This document shows positions 25,418-34,276 of a stretch of 64,000 bases of DNA, one piece after another. A program made the position numbers and the translations under genes. Source of the stretch: Granulicella aggregans (GTDB lineage: Bacteria; Acidobacteriota; Terriglobia; Terriglobales; Acidobacteriaceae); contig NZ_JACHIP010000005.1 of assembly GCF_014203275.1 (NCBI RefSeq), forward strand, positions 62,001 through 126,000, read 5' to 3'. Every line of letters starts with the position of its first letter. Position 1 is the stretch's first letter. The notes beneath the pieces were generated by a model. It saw nothing but the letters and a program-made list of their open reading frames with translations. It was not told the origin of the DNA and ran no database searches.

Positions 25418-25927
25418 ATGCGCGTCTTCGGCATTGATTGCGGCACCGAGTTCACCGGCTACGGCGTGGTCGAGATGGACCACGAGGCGCGCAACCCGAA
25501 GCTTCTCCACCTCTGCGCCGGGACCATCAAGCTGAACAAGAAAGAGACCACGCCGCAGCGACTGGCGCAGGTCTACGCCGAACTGATCGAGCTAATCGCA
25601 CGGCATGAGCCGGACGTTGTGGCAATCGAAGAGGTCTTTTTCTCCGCCAATGCCAAGTCCGCGCTGAAGCTCGGACAGGTTCGTGGAGTTGCGATGCTTG
25701 CGGCCGCTACCTGCAAGATGCCCGTCGTCGAGTATGCTCCGCTTTCGATCAAGAGCGCAGTTGTCGGCTATGGCCTTGCCGCCAAGGAGCAAGTACAGTT
25801 CATGGTGACGCGGCTGCTCGAACTCGACGAGATTCCAAAGTCACCCGATGCCTGCGACGCGCTCGCCATCGCCATCTGCCACATCCACACCGCGCAGACG
25901 CTGACCCTGCAGGGAGCCACTCGTTGA
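25418..25927 (+). CDS. ruvC: Holliday junction endonuclease RuvC
   Basis: 169 residues, the family size. It resolves Holliday junctions with RuvAB. Acidic metal-binding residues are in place: D7 in FGIDCGT, E71/E72 in VAIEEVFF, and D144/D147 in SPDACDALAIAICH. The QVRGVAMLAAA segment of the family is present. Its TGA stop overlaps the TTG start of the next gene. ruvA and ruvB are not nearby. Confidence 0.96.
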   Translation: MRVFGIDCGTEFTGYGVVEMDHEARNPKLLHLCAGTIKLNKKETTPQRLAQVYAELIELIARHEPDVVAIEEVFFSANAKSALKLGQVRGVAMLAAATCKMPVVEYAPLSIKSAVVGYGLAAKEQVQFMVTRLLELDEIPKSPDACDALAIAICHIHTAQTLTLQGATR

Positions 25928-26610
25928 CCGCACTTGTACGAAGCTTTGCCGCAACTTTTCTGCTCCTTGTTCCCTTCGCTGGACTCTCTCAGACGCAGCC
26001 CACAGCCTCGGAGGTTTCGTTCCACTTCGAGCATCCAGGTCTACCCGTCCCGATGTTCACCCTCACGGTCGATGAGACCGGCACAGCGCGCTACGAGGCC
26101 GAAGAGGCAGCCACCTCGCGAGGAGCCCCGGACGCTGATCCGCCGCCGACGCAGCACATCTCCCGTACCGTCACCCTGAGCAAGGCCGCGACCGAAAAGA
26201 TCTTCGCAAACGCCCGGGCGCTTGACCGCTTCAATACCGCCTGTGCCTCGAAGGCGAAGAACATCGCCGACACGGGCAGCAAGACGCTGCACTACTCCGG
26301 CTATGGTGGCGACGGAAGCTGCACCTATAACTTCTCGGAGAACAAGAGGGTCGTCGTGCTCACCGAACTTTTTACCGGCATTGCTCGGACGTTGGATGTG
26401 GGCCGAAGGCTGGACTTTCAGCATCGGTTCGACCGGCTGGGGCTGGATGCCACCATCGCCAGCCTTGCCGAAGAAGTGGACGCTGGCAGAGCTGTTGAGG
26501 TGAGTGTGATCACGCCGACGCTGCGCTCGCTGGCCGACGACGGCGACTTGTTGCAACGGGTGCGTCAGCGGGCGGCGCGGCTATTGCAGGCAGCGCAATC
26601 ACCCTCGTAA
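25924..26610 (+). CDS. Exported protein of unknown function
   Basis: 228 residues from a TTG that overlaps the ruvC stop (TTGA), with a signal peptide at about 1-24 ending LSQTQ. The rest is soluble. It has a predicted beta-sandwich-like N-terminal half (FHFEHPGLPVPMFTLTVDETGTARY) and a helical C-terminal half. Two cysteines, in ACASKAK and GSCTY, may form a disulfide after export. I do not recognise a characterised family. Translational coupling suggests co-transcription with ruvC, with no evident functional link. Confidence 0.7.
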   Translation: MTALVRSFAATFLLLVPFAGLSQTQPTASEVSFHFEHPGLPVPMFTLTVDETGTARYEAEEAATSRGAPDADPPPTQHISRTVTLSKAATEKIFANARALDRFNTACASKAKNIADTGSKTLHYSGYGGDGSCTYNFSENKRVVVLTELFTGIARTLDVGRRLDFQHRFDRLGLDATIASLAEEVDAGRAVEVSVITPTLRSLADDGDLLQRVRQRAARLLQAAQSPS

Positions 26611-26758
26611 CCAACGCTCTAGACCCACCTGCGTTACCGCCGCCAGATTTTTTAGTCCCGGTGCCCGCTGCAGCACGTCTAATTTCTGTCGCCTGTGTTT
26701 CCATGAATTGTGCGACGAGAGCGCACGACTGTAGCGCAACACAATGGGAGTTGCATCA

Positions 26759-28426
26759 ATGTCCCTCTTTCCTCTGCTTACCAGCCCGAAGTCCCTCTTC
26801 TCCAACCACAGCAAGGCCGTGTTTCTGGGGACCTTTGCCGTTCTCGTGGCTCTTGCAACGGGGACTGTCTTCGCTGAAGATGCCAAGCCTTTTCGCACGG
26901 CGCGGCTAACCTATCTGGCGGGCGATGTGCGTGTGGAACAGAATGGCACGTCGTCGGGATCAAAGGCGGTGGTGAATCTGCCCCTGGTTGAGGGTGCGGT
27001 GCTGTCGACCGGCGACGACGGACAGGCGGAAGTGGAGTTTGAGGACGGCAGCCTGCTTCGGTTGACGCCGCACTCCGGCACGGGACTGGTGAACCTCGGC
27101 ATCGACAGCAGCGGCGAGTATCAGACCCGCATCGCTATCCTGGGCGGACTGGCGTACGTAGAGCTGCGCGGTGGGACGAAGTATCACTACCTGGTTGACG
27201 CGGGTGGGGACGAGCTTTCTCCAGTGGAAAATGTAATTGCGCGCATCAACTTCGATCAGCCACCAGCGTCGATCTCGATCTTGGATGGAAGCGCGCACCT
27301 AGTTGCAGCCAGCGGGTCAGATGTCTCGGCTACGGCTGGGCAGACAGTGCGAGCAGGCGATGAGTCCGAGGGGGGAGCATACATGGCTAGGGAGATCGTT
27401 GCGCCGGAGAGCTGGGACCAGTGGAACCTTGACCGCGATGCGGCTGCCGCGGGCGAGTCGGGGAGTGAGACCGATGTGCGGTCGAAGTATGCGGGTGACC
27501 AGGGGTATGGCTGGTCTGATCTCGACGCGAATGGAAACTGGTACAACGTCCCCGGGCAGGGCGAGATGTGGCAGCCGGATGCTGCAGCGCAGTCGGTTGA
27601 TGATGGCAGCGATGACGCTTCGGCTCAGACCTCGTTCGATCCCTACAGCTACGGAAGCTGGGCGTATACGCCTGCAGGATACGTTTGGGCGTCGGGCTAC
27701 GGCTGGGGATGGCTTCCCTACCACTGCGGCAACTGGAACTACTGGGACGGCTTTGGATGGGCTTGGAGCCCAGGGCTTAACTGCGGGGCATTTGGCTTTG
27801 GCGGCTACTCGGACGGCGGTGTGTACATCGGCCGCGCTCCCGTTTACTACAAGAAGCCCGGACGTCCTCTGCCAAAGCCGGGGCCGGTCCATCCGATCCT
27901 TCGCGGTCGTGGAGGGCCAATGCCGGTTGCGCCCGTTCACCCCATCAAGCGACCCAATTCGAACAATCCTGATCCCAACAGGCTTGAGCGCCGCGATACC
28001 GGAGAGCGCGTGATCGCTGGCATCCGAGTGATGCCTCTTCCTCGCGCGGGAGGCCAGGTTCCAGCGCACGATGCATCGAGCAACGCTCGCGCGACGGTGG
28101 GAGCGGGGCTGCGGCGAGACTACGCCGCCGACCCGACCGGAGCTCCGGTAACGGGCGTGCAGCCCTCGACGTTGTATGGTTCTCCGTCATCGAACGCGCG
28201 AGCCCCGTGGCATCCGGCGCAGTCGACGGACGGAACAACGCGTCAGTCGACGGTCGTGCAGAGGCCTGGCTACTCGGCGCCCGAAGGTGGCAGCCGTCCT
28301 GTGCCTGTCGTGCGGTCAGCGCCGGTTCTTCCGCAGCGCCCTCCCGCTCCGGCTCCAGCACCCCGGGCGGCTCCCGCGCCGGCTCCGCGCCCCGCTCCGG
28401 CTGCGTCTGCCGGCCACCCGAAGTAA
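26759..28426 (+). CDS. FecR-domain protein with W/Y/G-rich DUF6600-like region
   Basis: About 555 residues from the ATG at 26759, which has GGAG nine bases upstream; an ATG five codons earlier lacks a site. A signal peptide or anchor is at about 14-40. A FecR-type domain follows (ARLTYLAGDVRVEQ to LLRLTPHSG and on to VRAGDESE). Then comes a region rich in Trp, Tyr and Gly (GYGWSDLDANGNWYNV, YGSWAYTPAGYVWASGYGWGWLPYHCGNW), as seen in proteins annotated DUF6600. The last 170 residues are Pro/Arg/Ala-rich and probably disordered. No sigma factor or TonB receptor is adjacent, so this is not a classical iron-signalling anti-sigma factor. The role is unknown. Confidence 0.8.
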   Translation: MSLFPLLTSPKSLFSNHSKAVFLGTFAVLVALATGTVFAEDAKPFRTARLTYLAGDVRVEQNGTSSGSKAVVNLPLVEGAVLSTGDDGQAEVEFEDGSLLRLTPHSGTGLVNLGIDSSGEYQTRIAILGGLAYVELRGGTKYHYLVDAGGDELSPVENVIARINFDQPPASISILDGSAHLVAASGSDVSATAGQTVRAGDESEGGAYMAREIVAPESWDQWNLDRDAAAAGESGSETDVRSKYAGDQGYGWSDLDANGNWYNVPGQGEMWQPDAAAQSVDDGSDDASAQTSFDPYSYGSWAYTPAGYVWASGYGWGWLPYHCGNWNYWDGFGWAWSPGLNCGAFGFGGYSDGGVYIGRAPVYYKKPGRPLPKPGPVHPILRGRGGPMPVAPVHPIKRPNSNNPDPNRLERRDTGERVIAGIRVMPLPRAGGQVPAHDASSNARATVGAGLRRDYAADPTGAPVTGVQPSTLYGSPSSNARAPWHPAQSTDGTTRQSTVVQRPGYSAPEGGSRPVPVVRSAPVLPQRPPAPAPAPRAAPAPAPRPAPAASAGHPK

Positions 28427-28450
28427 GCCGGGCGAAGGCATACTGGAGAG

Positions 28451-29407
28451 GTGACCGTTTCCGCACAACTTTTTCTGTTATTGGAGGCGGCAGCGGCCTT
28501 CGTGGGTCTGATCTTCGGGAGCTTCCTGAACGTCTGCATCGCCCGTCTGCCGCAGGGCGCGAGCGTCGTGACTCCGCGGTCGCGGTGCATGTCCTGTGGG
28601 CACACGGTTCGCTGGTACGACAACTTCCCTGTCCTGAGTTGGCTGGCGCTGAGAGCGCGCTGCCGCGATTGCAAAGCGGCCATTTCCTGGCAGTATCCTG
28701 CGGTCGAGATTGCGACGGCGGCATGGTTTGCTATCGCGGTCTCGGGGTTTGCGAGGATGGTCTCTTCGGCCCAACCTGGCCAGGGTTACAGCACGGAAGA
28801 GTGGGCGATCTCCGCGGTCTCAACCCTCTCGATCGCCCTTCTTGGCTTTCTGCTGATTGGCCTGATGATGATGGATTGGCAGACCTACCTTCTGCCGGAT
28901 GCGTTCACCTTGGGCGGGATGGCGGCGGCATTCTTCCTTACATGCAGCGAGGCGATCTTTCTTGCTCCAGGCGAAGACCAGATCGTGCTGAACTCGACTC
29001 ACCAGCTCCGCTTGCGCAGTCCGGGCAGCTTTGCTTCCATGGGAAACGTCTTTCTGACTGGACCGGAGCACCTGATCTTTGGCCGTTTGGCCGCCGCCTG
29101 CGGCGTAGCGCTGCTTCTGCTCTCCATCCGCTGGATCTACAAGGCCCTGCGCCAACGCGAGGGCATGGGCATGGGCGACGTGAAGCTGCTGGCGATGATT
29201 GCCGCATTTCTCGGCTTCTGGCCGGCGATTCTTGCATTGTTTGTTGGCGTCCTGACCGCTGCTATTTACTCCGTCGCCCTGGTTACCAAAGGTCGAGGGA
29301 CGGTGACGACCCGCATCGCCTTCGGCAGTTTCCTCGCACTCGGCGGATTGTTCTCGGCGGTCTTCGGTGACCGCGTCATTGCGGCGTATTCCCTGCTGCT
29401 GCAATGA
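28451..29407 (+). CDS. pilD: Prepilin peptidase / leader peptidase (A24 family)
   Basis: 318 residues from a GTG with GGAG just upstream. It cleaves and N-methylates type IV pilins or type II secretion pseudopilins at the inner membrane. Features in order: membrane helix 1, the GSFLNVCIARLP motif, a zinc-binding CMSCGH...CRDCKA loop belonging to the N-methyltransferase part, then the two catalytic aspartates in LMMMDWQTYLLPD and GMGMGDVKLL. There are about eight membrane segments. An extended loop of about 60 residues between the catalytic helices (SEAIFLAPGEDQ to HLIFGR) is longer than usual. No pilus genes lie beside it. Confidence 0.92.
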   Translation: MTVSAQLFLLLEAAAAFVGLIFGSFLNVCIARLPQGASVVTPRSRCMSCGHTVRWYDNFPVLSWLALRARCRDCKAAISWQYPAVEIATAAWFAIAVSGFARMVSSAQPGQGYSTEEWAISAVSTLSIALLGFLLIGLMMMDWQTYLLPDAFTLGGMAAAFFLTCSEAIFLAPGEDQIVLNSTHQLRLRSPGSFASMGNVFLTGPEHLIFGRLAAACGVALLLLSIRWIYKALRQREGMGMGDVKLLAMIAAFLGFWPAILALFVGVLTAAIYSVALVTKGRGTVTTRIAFGSFLALGGLFSAVFGDRVIAAYSLLLQ

Positions 29408-29470
29408 CTCCCAGCCGCCGCAAGAACGGGACAATCCTTTCCACGAGACCACACTCAACTCCTTGTTTGC

Positions 29471-29499
29471 TTGACACTTGACAGTCGCACTCTTAGTCT
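29471..29499 (+). promoter_or_regulatory. Candidate promoter of the nuo operon
   Basis: TTGACA (29471-29476) and TAGTCT (29494-29499) are spaced 17 bp. The -35 box is perfect and the -10 is weak. It would place the transcript start within a few bases of the nuoA ATG at 29511, so the mRNA leader would be extremely short. A second TTGACA copy at 29478 has no -10 partner. Confidence 0.5.
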
Positions 29500-29510
29500 C
29501 AAAAGTGGCC

Positions 29511-29918
29511 ATGCAAAGTTACCCATACATCTGGAATTACCTTCCGCTCGTGCTTCAGGTGCTGGTCGCGCTGGGGTTGGCGTGCGGCATGGTAGGCGCA
29601 TCTTTCTTCATCGGCAAGCATAAAAACAGCCGCACCAAGGGTGGCGCATACGAGTGCGGAATGGATCCCGTCGGCGACGCGCGCGGCCGATTCTCCGTCC
29701 GCTTCTACATGGTAGCGATGCTGTTCATCCTCTTCGACGTGGAAGCCGTCTTCATGCTTCCGTGGGCTGTAATCTTCCGCCGCCTGCCCGCGATCACTGG
29801 CTCGAAGTTTTTCGGCTTCAATGAGATGATCGTCTACCTCGGCTTCGTCGCCGTCGGCCTCTTCTATGTATGGAAGAAGGGCATCCTGGACTGGTCGAAC
29901 GACAAGGGAGACCTGTAA
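29511..29918 (+). CDS. nuoA: NADH-quinone oxidoreductase subunit A
   Basis: 135 residues from the ATG at 29511. An in-frame TTG at 29478 is possible but adds 11 residues outside the family pattern. It is a small membrane subunit with three helices. The family segment YECGMDPVGDARGRFSVRFYMVAMLFILFDVEAVF is present, with the conserved Cys in the loop that lines the quinone tunnel entrance. It is the first gene of the complex I operon. The next gene is nuoC, one base away, where nuoB would normally be. Confidence 0.95.
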   Translation: MQSYPYIWNYLPLVLQVLVALGLACGMVGASFFIGKHKNSRTKGGAYECGMDPVGDARGRFSVRFYMVAMLFILFDVEAVFMLPWAVIFRRLPAITGSKFFGFNEMIVYLGFVAVGLFYVWKKGILDWSNDKGDL

Positions 29919-30410
29919 ATGTACGATCCCGCAAGCAAGATCGCCGGATTTGCCGCTGTTCTTGAGGCTCAGCCCGAGAACGCCTCAGTAAAGGCTCTGA
30001 CCGCTCTGGCCGTCGATGCCAAGTTCGATCGCAACGAATTCACCTTCACGGTCAACCGCGAGAACATCATTGAAGCGGCGAACGCAGTGAAAGCCGCCGG
30101 GTACAACTTCCTCGAAGACGTCACCGCTGTTGATTGGTATCCCTCCGAGCCGCGCTTTCAGATCAGCTACCACATCCTCTCGCACAAGCTGAAGGAACGT
30201 ATTCGGCTCGTCGTGCGCCTCTCTGGCGACGATGCGAATGTCGACAGCATCATCTCCGTCTGGCCCTCGTGCAACTTCTATGAGCGCGAGATCTTCGACC
30301 TCTTCGGCGTCCACTTCGCCGGCCATCCCAACCTCGTCCGCATCATGATGCCCGAGGACTGGGAGGGTCATCCCCTACGCAAGGACTACCCCGTGGAGGG
30401 CTACCGCTAA
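29919..30410 (+). CDS. nuoC: NADH-quinone oxidoreductase subunit C
   Basis: 163 residues. It is part of the peripheral arm and contacts NuoD near the quinone site. The 30-kDa subunit signature is present: ERIRLVVRLSGDDANVDSIISVWPSCNFYEREIFDLFGVHFAGHPNLVRIMMPEDWEGHPLRKDYP. It is a separate protein, not fused to NuoD as in enterobacteria. It starts directly after the nuoA stop and overlaps nuoD by one base. Confidence 0.95.
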   Translation: MYDPASKIAGFAAVLEAQPENASVKALTALAVDAKFDRNEFTFTVNRENIIEAANAVKAAGYNFLEDVTAVDWYPSEPRFQISYHILSHKLKERIRLVVRLSGDDANVDSIISVWPSCNFYEREIFDLFGVHFAGHPNLVRIMMPEDWEGHPLRKDYPVEGYR

Positions 30411-31681
30411 TGGCTCCTGTCGCAGAAGAAGAAGCAATCAAGCGCTACTCCGCGCAGAACCCCGGTGTAAACGACGTTCTCGCCGATGCCCGCGCACACA
30501 GCACCGGCACAACCAAAGACCACACCATGGTCATCAACATGGGACCGCAGCATCCGTCGACGCACGGCGTGCTCCGGCTCGTCGTGGAGATTGATGGTGA
30601 GTCCGTCGTAGGTCTGGCTTCGGACATCGGCTACCTGCATACCGGCATCGAGAAAACCTGCGAGGCGAAGTTCTACCAGCAAGTTGTCCCGCTGACCGAC
30701 CGCATCGACTACCTCTCGCCGATGTCGAACAATCTCTGTTATTGCCTCGCGGTCGAGAAGCTGTTGGGCCTTGAGATTCCCGAGCGCGCGCAATATCTGC
30801 GCGTTCTGTTCAACGAACTGACGCGCATCCAGTCGCACCTGGTCTGGCTGGGAACACACGCCATGGACATCGGCGCGCTGACCGTCTTCCTTTATTGCTT
30901 CCGTGAGCGCGAAGCTCTGCTGCGCATCTTCGAGGCCGTTGCCGGCCAGCGCATGATGACCAGCTACTTCCGCATCGGCGGCATTAGCCTGGAGCCGCCA
31001 ACCGACCTCTATAAGGACATTCGCAAGTTCCTCGATACGATGCCGTCGTACATCGACCAGTACGAGAACCTGCTGACCGGCAACCCGATCTGGATCGGCC
31101 GCCTGAAGGGTGTCGGCTATCTCTCGCCCGAGGACGCCATCGCTCTCGGCGTGACCGGGCCTCCGCTGCGTGCCAGTGGCGTCGACTTCGACCTGCGCCG
31201 CGACATGCCCTACTCCGGCTACGACAAGTTCAAGTTCAACGTTCCCACCTCGACCGATGGAGACGTCTGGGCCCGCTACGAAGTCCGAATGCTGGAGATG
31301 CGCGAGTCGGTAAAGATCTGCCTACAGGCGCTCGAGGGACTTCCCTCCGGGCGCATCGTGGCCGACGCTCCGAAGATCATCCTTCCCGACCGCGAACAGA
31401 TGAAGACGCAGATGGAGTCGCTGATCCATCACTTCAAAATTGTGACCGAGGGTTTTGGCGTACCGGCTGGCGAGGTCTATCAAGGCATCGAAAGCCCGCG
31501 CGGACAGATGGGATATTACGTTGTCTCGGACGGGACGGCGAAGCCATATCGCGTCCACATGCGCAACCCCAGCTACGCTACGCTGCAGGCGCTGGAGACG
31601 ATGTGCAAAGGCAAGTTGCTGGCGGATGTGGTGAGTGTGATTGGGTCGATTGATATTGTGCTTGGAGAGATTGATCGGTGA
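30410..31681 (+). CDS. nuoD: NADH-quinone oxidoreductase subunit D
   Basis: 423 residues. This 49-kDa-type subunit forms the quinone pocket together with NuoB. The segments GPQHPSTHGVLRLVVEIDGE, GYLHTGIEKTCE and the conserved LGTHAMDIGA are intact, as is the C-terminal GDGTAKPYRVHMRNPSYATLQA-like region (read here as SDGTAKPYR). Reading frame and length are normal. The stop TGA overlaps the start of an unrelated exported ORF (TGATG), after which the operon continues. Confidence 0.96.
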   Translation: MAPVAEEEAIKRYSAQNPGVNDVLADARAHSTGTTKDHTMVINMGPQHPSTHGVLRLVVEIDGESVVGLASDIGYLHTGIEKTCEAKFYQQVVPLTDRIDYLSPMSNNLCYCLAVEKLLGLEIPERAQYLRVLFNELTRIQSHLVWLGTHAMDIGALTVFLYCFREREALLRIFEAVAGQRMMTSYFRIGGISLEPPTDLYKDIRKFLDTMPSYIDQYENLLTGNPIWIGRLKGVGYLSPEDAIALGVTGPPLRASGVDFDLRRDMPYSGYDKFKFNVPTSTDGDVWARYEVRMLEMRESVKICLQALEGLPSGRIVADAPKIILPDREQMKTQMESLIHHFKIVTEGFGVPAGEVYQGIESPRGQMGYYVVSDGTAKPYRVHMRNPSYATLQALETMCKGKLLADVVSVIGSIDIVLGEIDR

Positions 31682-32118
31682 TGAGCGGAAAGGATTGGCG
31701 ATGCTATGTCTTAACCGGGCTCCTGGTGGTCGCCACTTTGTTTGGAAGGCCATCACGCGCTTCAGCGGAGAAAGCATCTCTTGCTCCAGCAGTCGTCGCC
31801 GCGAAATCCGTGTTTCTTGAAAATGAGACGGGTAATCCTGCCGTCTTGGAGACAGCCAAAAAAGAGTTCGGGGATTGGGGCCGTTTTTCATTTGCTCAAT
31901 CAGAGGATGACGGAGATCTGATCGTCATCTTCAGTCATAAATTTGGAATGGATGTATTCGGCGATGTCAGCTTTACTGTGATGGATGTCTACGTAAGGGG
32001 CGTGACCGATTCTCCCGCTTTCGAAGCCAAGAATGCTGTCAAACTAATCTGGGATCCGCAGCGGCGTACGCGGGTCTGCATAACGGATTTTCGGAAACGT
32101 TTAGAGAAGAAGAACTAG
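31681..32118 (+). CDS. Exported ORF of unknown function inserted in the nuo operon
   Basis: 145 residues from the ATG at 31681; a GTG one codon earlier is possible. The signal peptide runs to about residue 29 (LLVVATLFGRPSRASA). The mature part is short, charged and single-domain, with no motif I recognise. It is not a known complex I subunit. Codons are clearly AT-richer than in nuoD and nuoE, which suggests recent arrival. It starts on the nuoD stop, so it is likely translated from the nuo mRNA. Confidence 0.65.
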   Translation: MSGKDWRCYVLTGLLVVATLFGRPSRASAEKASLAPAVVAAKSVFLENETGNPAVLETAKKEFGDWGRFSFAQSEDDGDLIVIFSHKFGMDVFGDVSFTVMDVYVRGVTDSPAFEAKNAVKLIWDPQRRTRVCITDFRKRLEKKN

Positions 32119-32159
32119 AACTGAGAAGCTTACAGTTTTGTGAAAGGCATTCGAAGTCA

Positions 32160-32453
32160 TTGGAACGCGCTCTTCACACCGAACTTTGGACCTCCTTCGC
32201 TTCGCAGATTCGCAGTTACGGCGCGGCACACGGGCTCAACAGTCAGCACCAGGCAGTCGTAGAAGTAGGCAGTGACGTAATTCTCCTTCGTGTCGGAACC
32301 CGCTGGCTCCGCTTCACCCCCAGCGAGATGACCGAAGACAACAACCGATCTCACCCCTTCCACCTGAACGAAGATGGAACCGTGACCGTCGGAGATGTAA
32401 CCGAAGATATGGACTTTACCGCCGAAAGGCTGACGCGGGAGCTAATGCAGTGA
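32160..32453 (+). CDS. Small protein of unknown function upstream of nuoE
   Basis: 97 residues from a TTG with AAGG about 13 bases upstream. Its last codons overlap the GTG of nuoE by 4 bases, which argues that it is real. It is soluble and acidic toward the C terminus, with a pattern of short strands (HQAVVEVGSDVILLRVGTRWLRFTPSEM, then FHLNEDGTVTVGDVTEDMDFTAERLTREL). There are no cysteines, so it is not a replacement for NuoB or NuoI. It may be an operon-specific accessory or assembly factor, but this is inference. Confidence 0.65.
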   Translation: MERALHTELWTSFASQIRSYGAAHGLNSQHQAVVEVGSDVILLRVGTRWLRFTPSEMTEDNNRSHPFHLNEDGTVTVGDVTEDMDFTAERLTRELMQ

Positions 32454-32959
32454 GCACAATCGCCAACACGATCTTCTCGCCAGAGATGGCGGCACGCTTC
32501 GACAAACTCGTCACGATCTATCCGGTGCGCCGCTCGGCTCTCGTGCCCATGCTGCTGTATGCGCAGGACGACCTGGGCTACGTCTCGGACGCAGCCGTCG
32601 CCGAGATAGCGCTCCGCATCGAGATCCTCGAGCTCGACGTGCGCAACGTGCTCAGCTATTACTCCATGCTGCGCACCAAGCCCGCAGGCAAGTACAACGT
32701 GCAGGTGTGCACGAACATCTCCTGCATGTTGCGCGGCGGGTACGAGATCCTCGACCACTGCAAGCACAAGCTGGGTATCGGCCACAAAGAGGTCACGCCG
32801 GACGGCGTCTTCTCGCTTGAAGAAGTCGAGTGCATCGGTGCCTGCTGCTGGGCTCCGGCCATGCAGATCAACTATGACTTCCACGATGATTTGACGCCTG
32901 AGAAGGTCGACGTTCTCTTCCAGATGTATAAGGACGGCCAGGGAAAGGACGTGAAGTAA
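32450..32959 (+). CDS. nuoE: NADH-quinone oxidoreductase subunit E
   Basis: 169 residues from a GTG overlapping the previous gene. It is the 24-kDa-type thioredoxin-fold subunit that carries the N1a [2Fe-2S] cluster. Ligands C87, C92, C128 and C132 are visible in VCTNISCML and CIGACCWAP. The N-terminal helical bundle (ALVPMLLYAQDDLGYVS) is typical. It is followed without a gap by nuoF, and together with NuoG they make the NADH-dehydrogenase module. Confidence 0.96.
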   Translation: MSTIANTIFSPEMAARFDKLVTIYPVRRSALVPMLLYAQDDLGYVSDAAVAEIALRIEILELDVRNVLSYYSMLRTKPAGKYNVQVCTNISCMLRGGYEILDHCKHKLGIGHKEVTPDGVFSLEEVECIGACCWAPAMQINYDFHDDLTPEKVDVLFQMYKDGQGKDVK

Positions 32960-34276
32960 ATGCCTACACTCGTCTCGCATCCCGATGAAGTGAAAGTCAT
33001 CTCGCGCCGCTTCGGCATGGGCGCAACCGATATCGACAAATACGTTGAACTGGACGGCTACAAGGCCGTGCAGAACGCCATCGCCGAAGGTCCCGAGTGG
33101 ATCATCAATGTGATGAAGGCCTCAGGCATGCGCGGTCGTGGCGGCGCGGGCTTCCCTACTGGGCTCAAGTGGTCGTTCGTGCCCAAGCAGTCCGAGAAGC
33201 CGAAGTACGTCCTCGTCAATGGCGACGAGTCCGAACCCGGCACCTGCAAAGACCACGTCATCTTCCTTCATGACCCGCACGCGGTGATCGAAGGCACGAT
33301 GATCGCCGGCCTCGCCATCGGATCGAAGCTCGGCTTCATCTATCTTCGCGGCGAGTACCGCTACCTGCTCAAGATTATGGAGAAGGCCGTCGCCGACGCT
33401 TACGCGAAGGGCTTTCTGGGCAAGAACATCTTCGGCACCGGCGTGGACTTCGACATCATCACGCAGTCGGGCGCTGGAGCGTACGAGGTCGGCGAAGAGT
33501 CAGCGCTGATGGAATCGCTCGAAGGCAAGCGCGGAGTTCCGCGCATCAAGCCTCCCTTCCCTGCTGTCGTCGGTCTCTACGGTGGCCCCACCGTCATCAA
33601 TAACGCTGAGACTATTGCGGCTGTTCCTCACATCTTGCTGATGGGCGGCGAGGCCTTCGCCAAGCTCGGCTCGGAACGCAACGGCGGAACTCGCCTCTTC
33701 GGCATATCCGGACATGTGGAGCGGCCCGGCGTCTATGAACTGCCCATGGGCTACAGCCTGCGCAAGGCTATCTACGATGTCGCAGGCGGCGTAAAGGGCG
33801 GCAAGAAGCTGAAGGCCGTCGTGCCCGGCGGATCGTCGTGCCCAGTGCTGACCGCCGACGAGATCGACGTTGGCCTCGACTTCGACCAGATGGGCAAAGC
33901 CGGAACCATGCTCGGCTCAGGCGGCATCGTCGTGCTCGACGAGACCGTATCCATCGTCGAGTTCGCCCTGCGCACCATCAGTTTCTACCAGCATGAGAGC
34001 TGCGGCTGGTGCATTCCCTGCCGCGAAGGAACAGACTGGATCAAGAAGACACTGACACGCGTTCACGCAGGCGGCGGATCGAAGAAGGATGTCGACAACG
34101 TGCAGTATCTCGCCGAAAACATGCTGGGCCGGACGTTCTGCCCGCTCGGCGACGCAGCAGCCATGCCGACACTCGGATTCGTGAAGAAGTTCCGCAAAGA
34201 GTTTGAAGATTACATTGACGGCAAGAAGGCCGGCACACCCATCATCACCGTGGACCAGTTGGTCGGAGCACATTAA
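32960..34276 (+). CDS. nuoF: NADH-quinone oxidoreductase subunit F
   Basis: 438 residues. It binds NADH and FMN and carries the N3 [4Fe-4S] cluster. Motifs: the Gly-rich NADH site GRGGAGFPTGLKW, the FMN site NGDESEPGTCKD, the EVGEESALMESLEGKRG segment, and the cluster ligands ESCGWCIPCREG with a later Cys in RTFCPLGDAA. Its length is standard. It overlaps the nuoG start by one base. Confidence 0.97.
   Translation: MPTLVSHPDEVKVISRRFGMGATDIDKYVELDGYKAVQNAIAEGPEWIINVMKASGMRGRGGAGFPTGLKWSFVPKQSEKPKYVLVNGDESEPGTCKDHVIFLHDPHAVIEGTMIAGLAIGSKLGFIYLRGEYRYLLKIMEKAVADAYAKGFLGKNIFGTGVDFDIITQSGAGAYEVGEESALMESLEGKRGVPRIKPPFPAVVGLYGGPTVINNAETIAAVPHILLMGGEAFAKLGSERNGGTRLFGISGHVERPGVYELPMGYSLRKAIYDVAGGVKGGKKLKAVVPGGSSCPVLTADEIDVGLDFDQMGKAGTMLGSGGIVVLDETVSIVEFALRTISFYQHESCGWCIPCREGTDWIKKTLTRVHAGGGSKKDVDNVQYLAENMLGRTFCPLGDAAAMPTLGFVKKFRKEFEDYIDGKKAGTPIITVDQLVGAH

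Noticed and set aside
28207..29370. Plus-strand frame overlapping the FecR-type gene and pilD
   Set aside because: Both overlapped genes have recognised motifs in another frame. This frame shows none.
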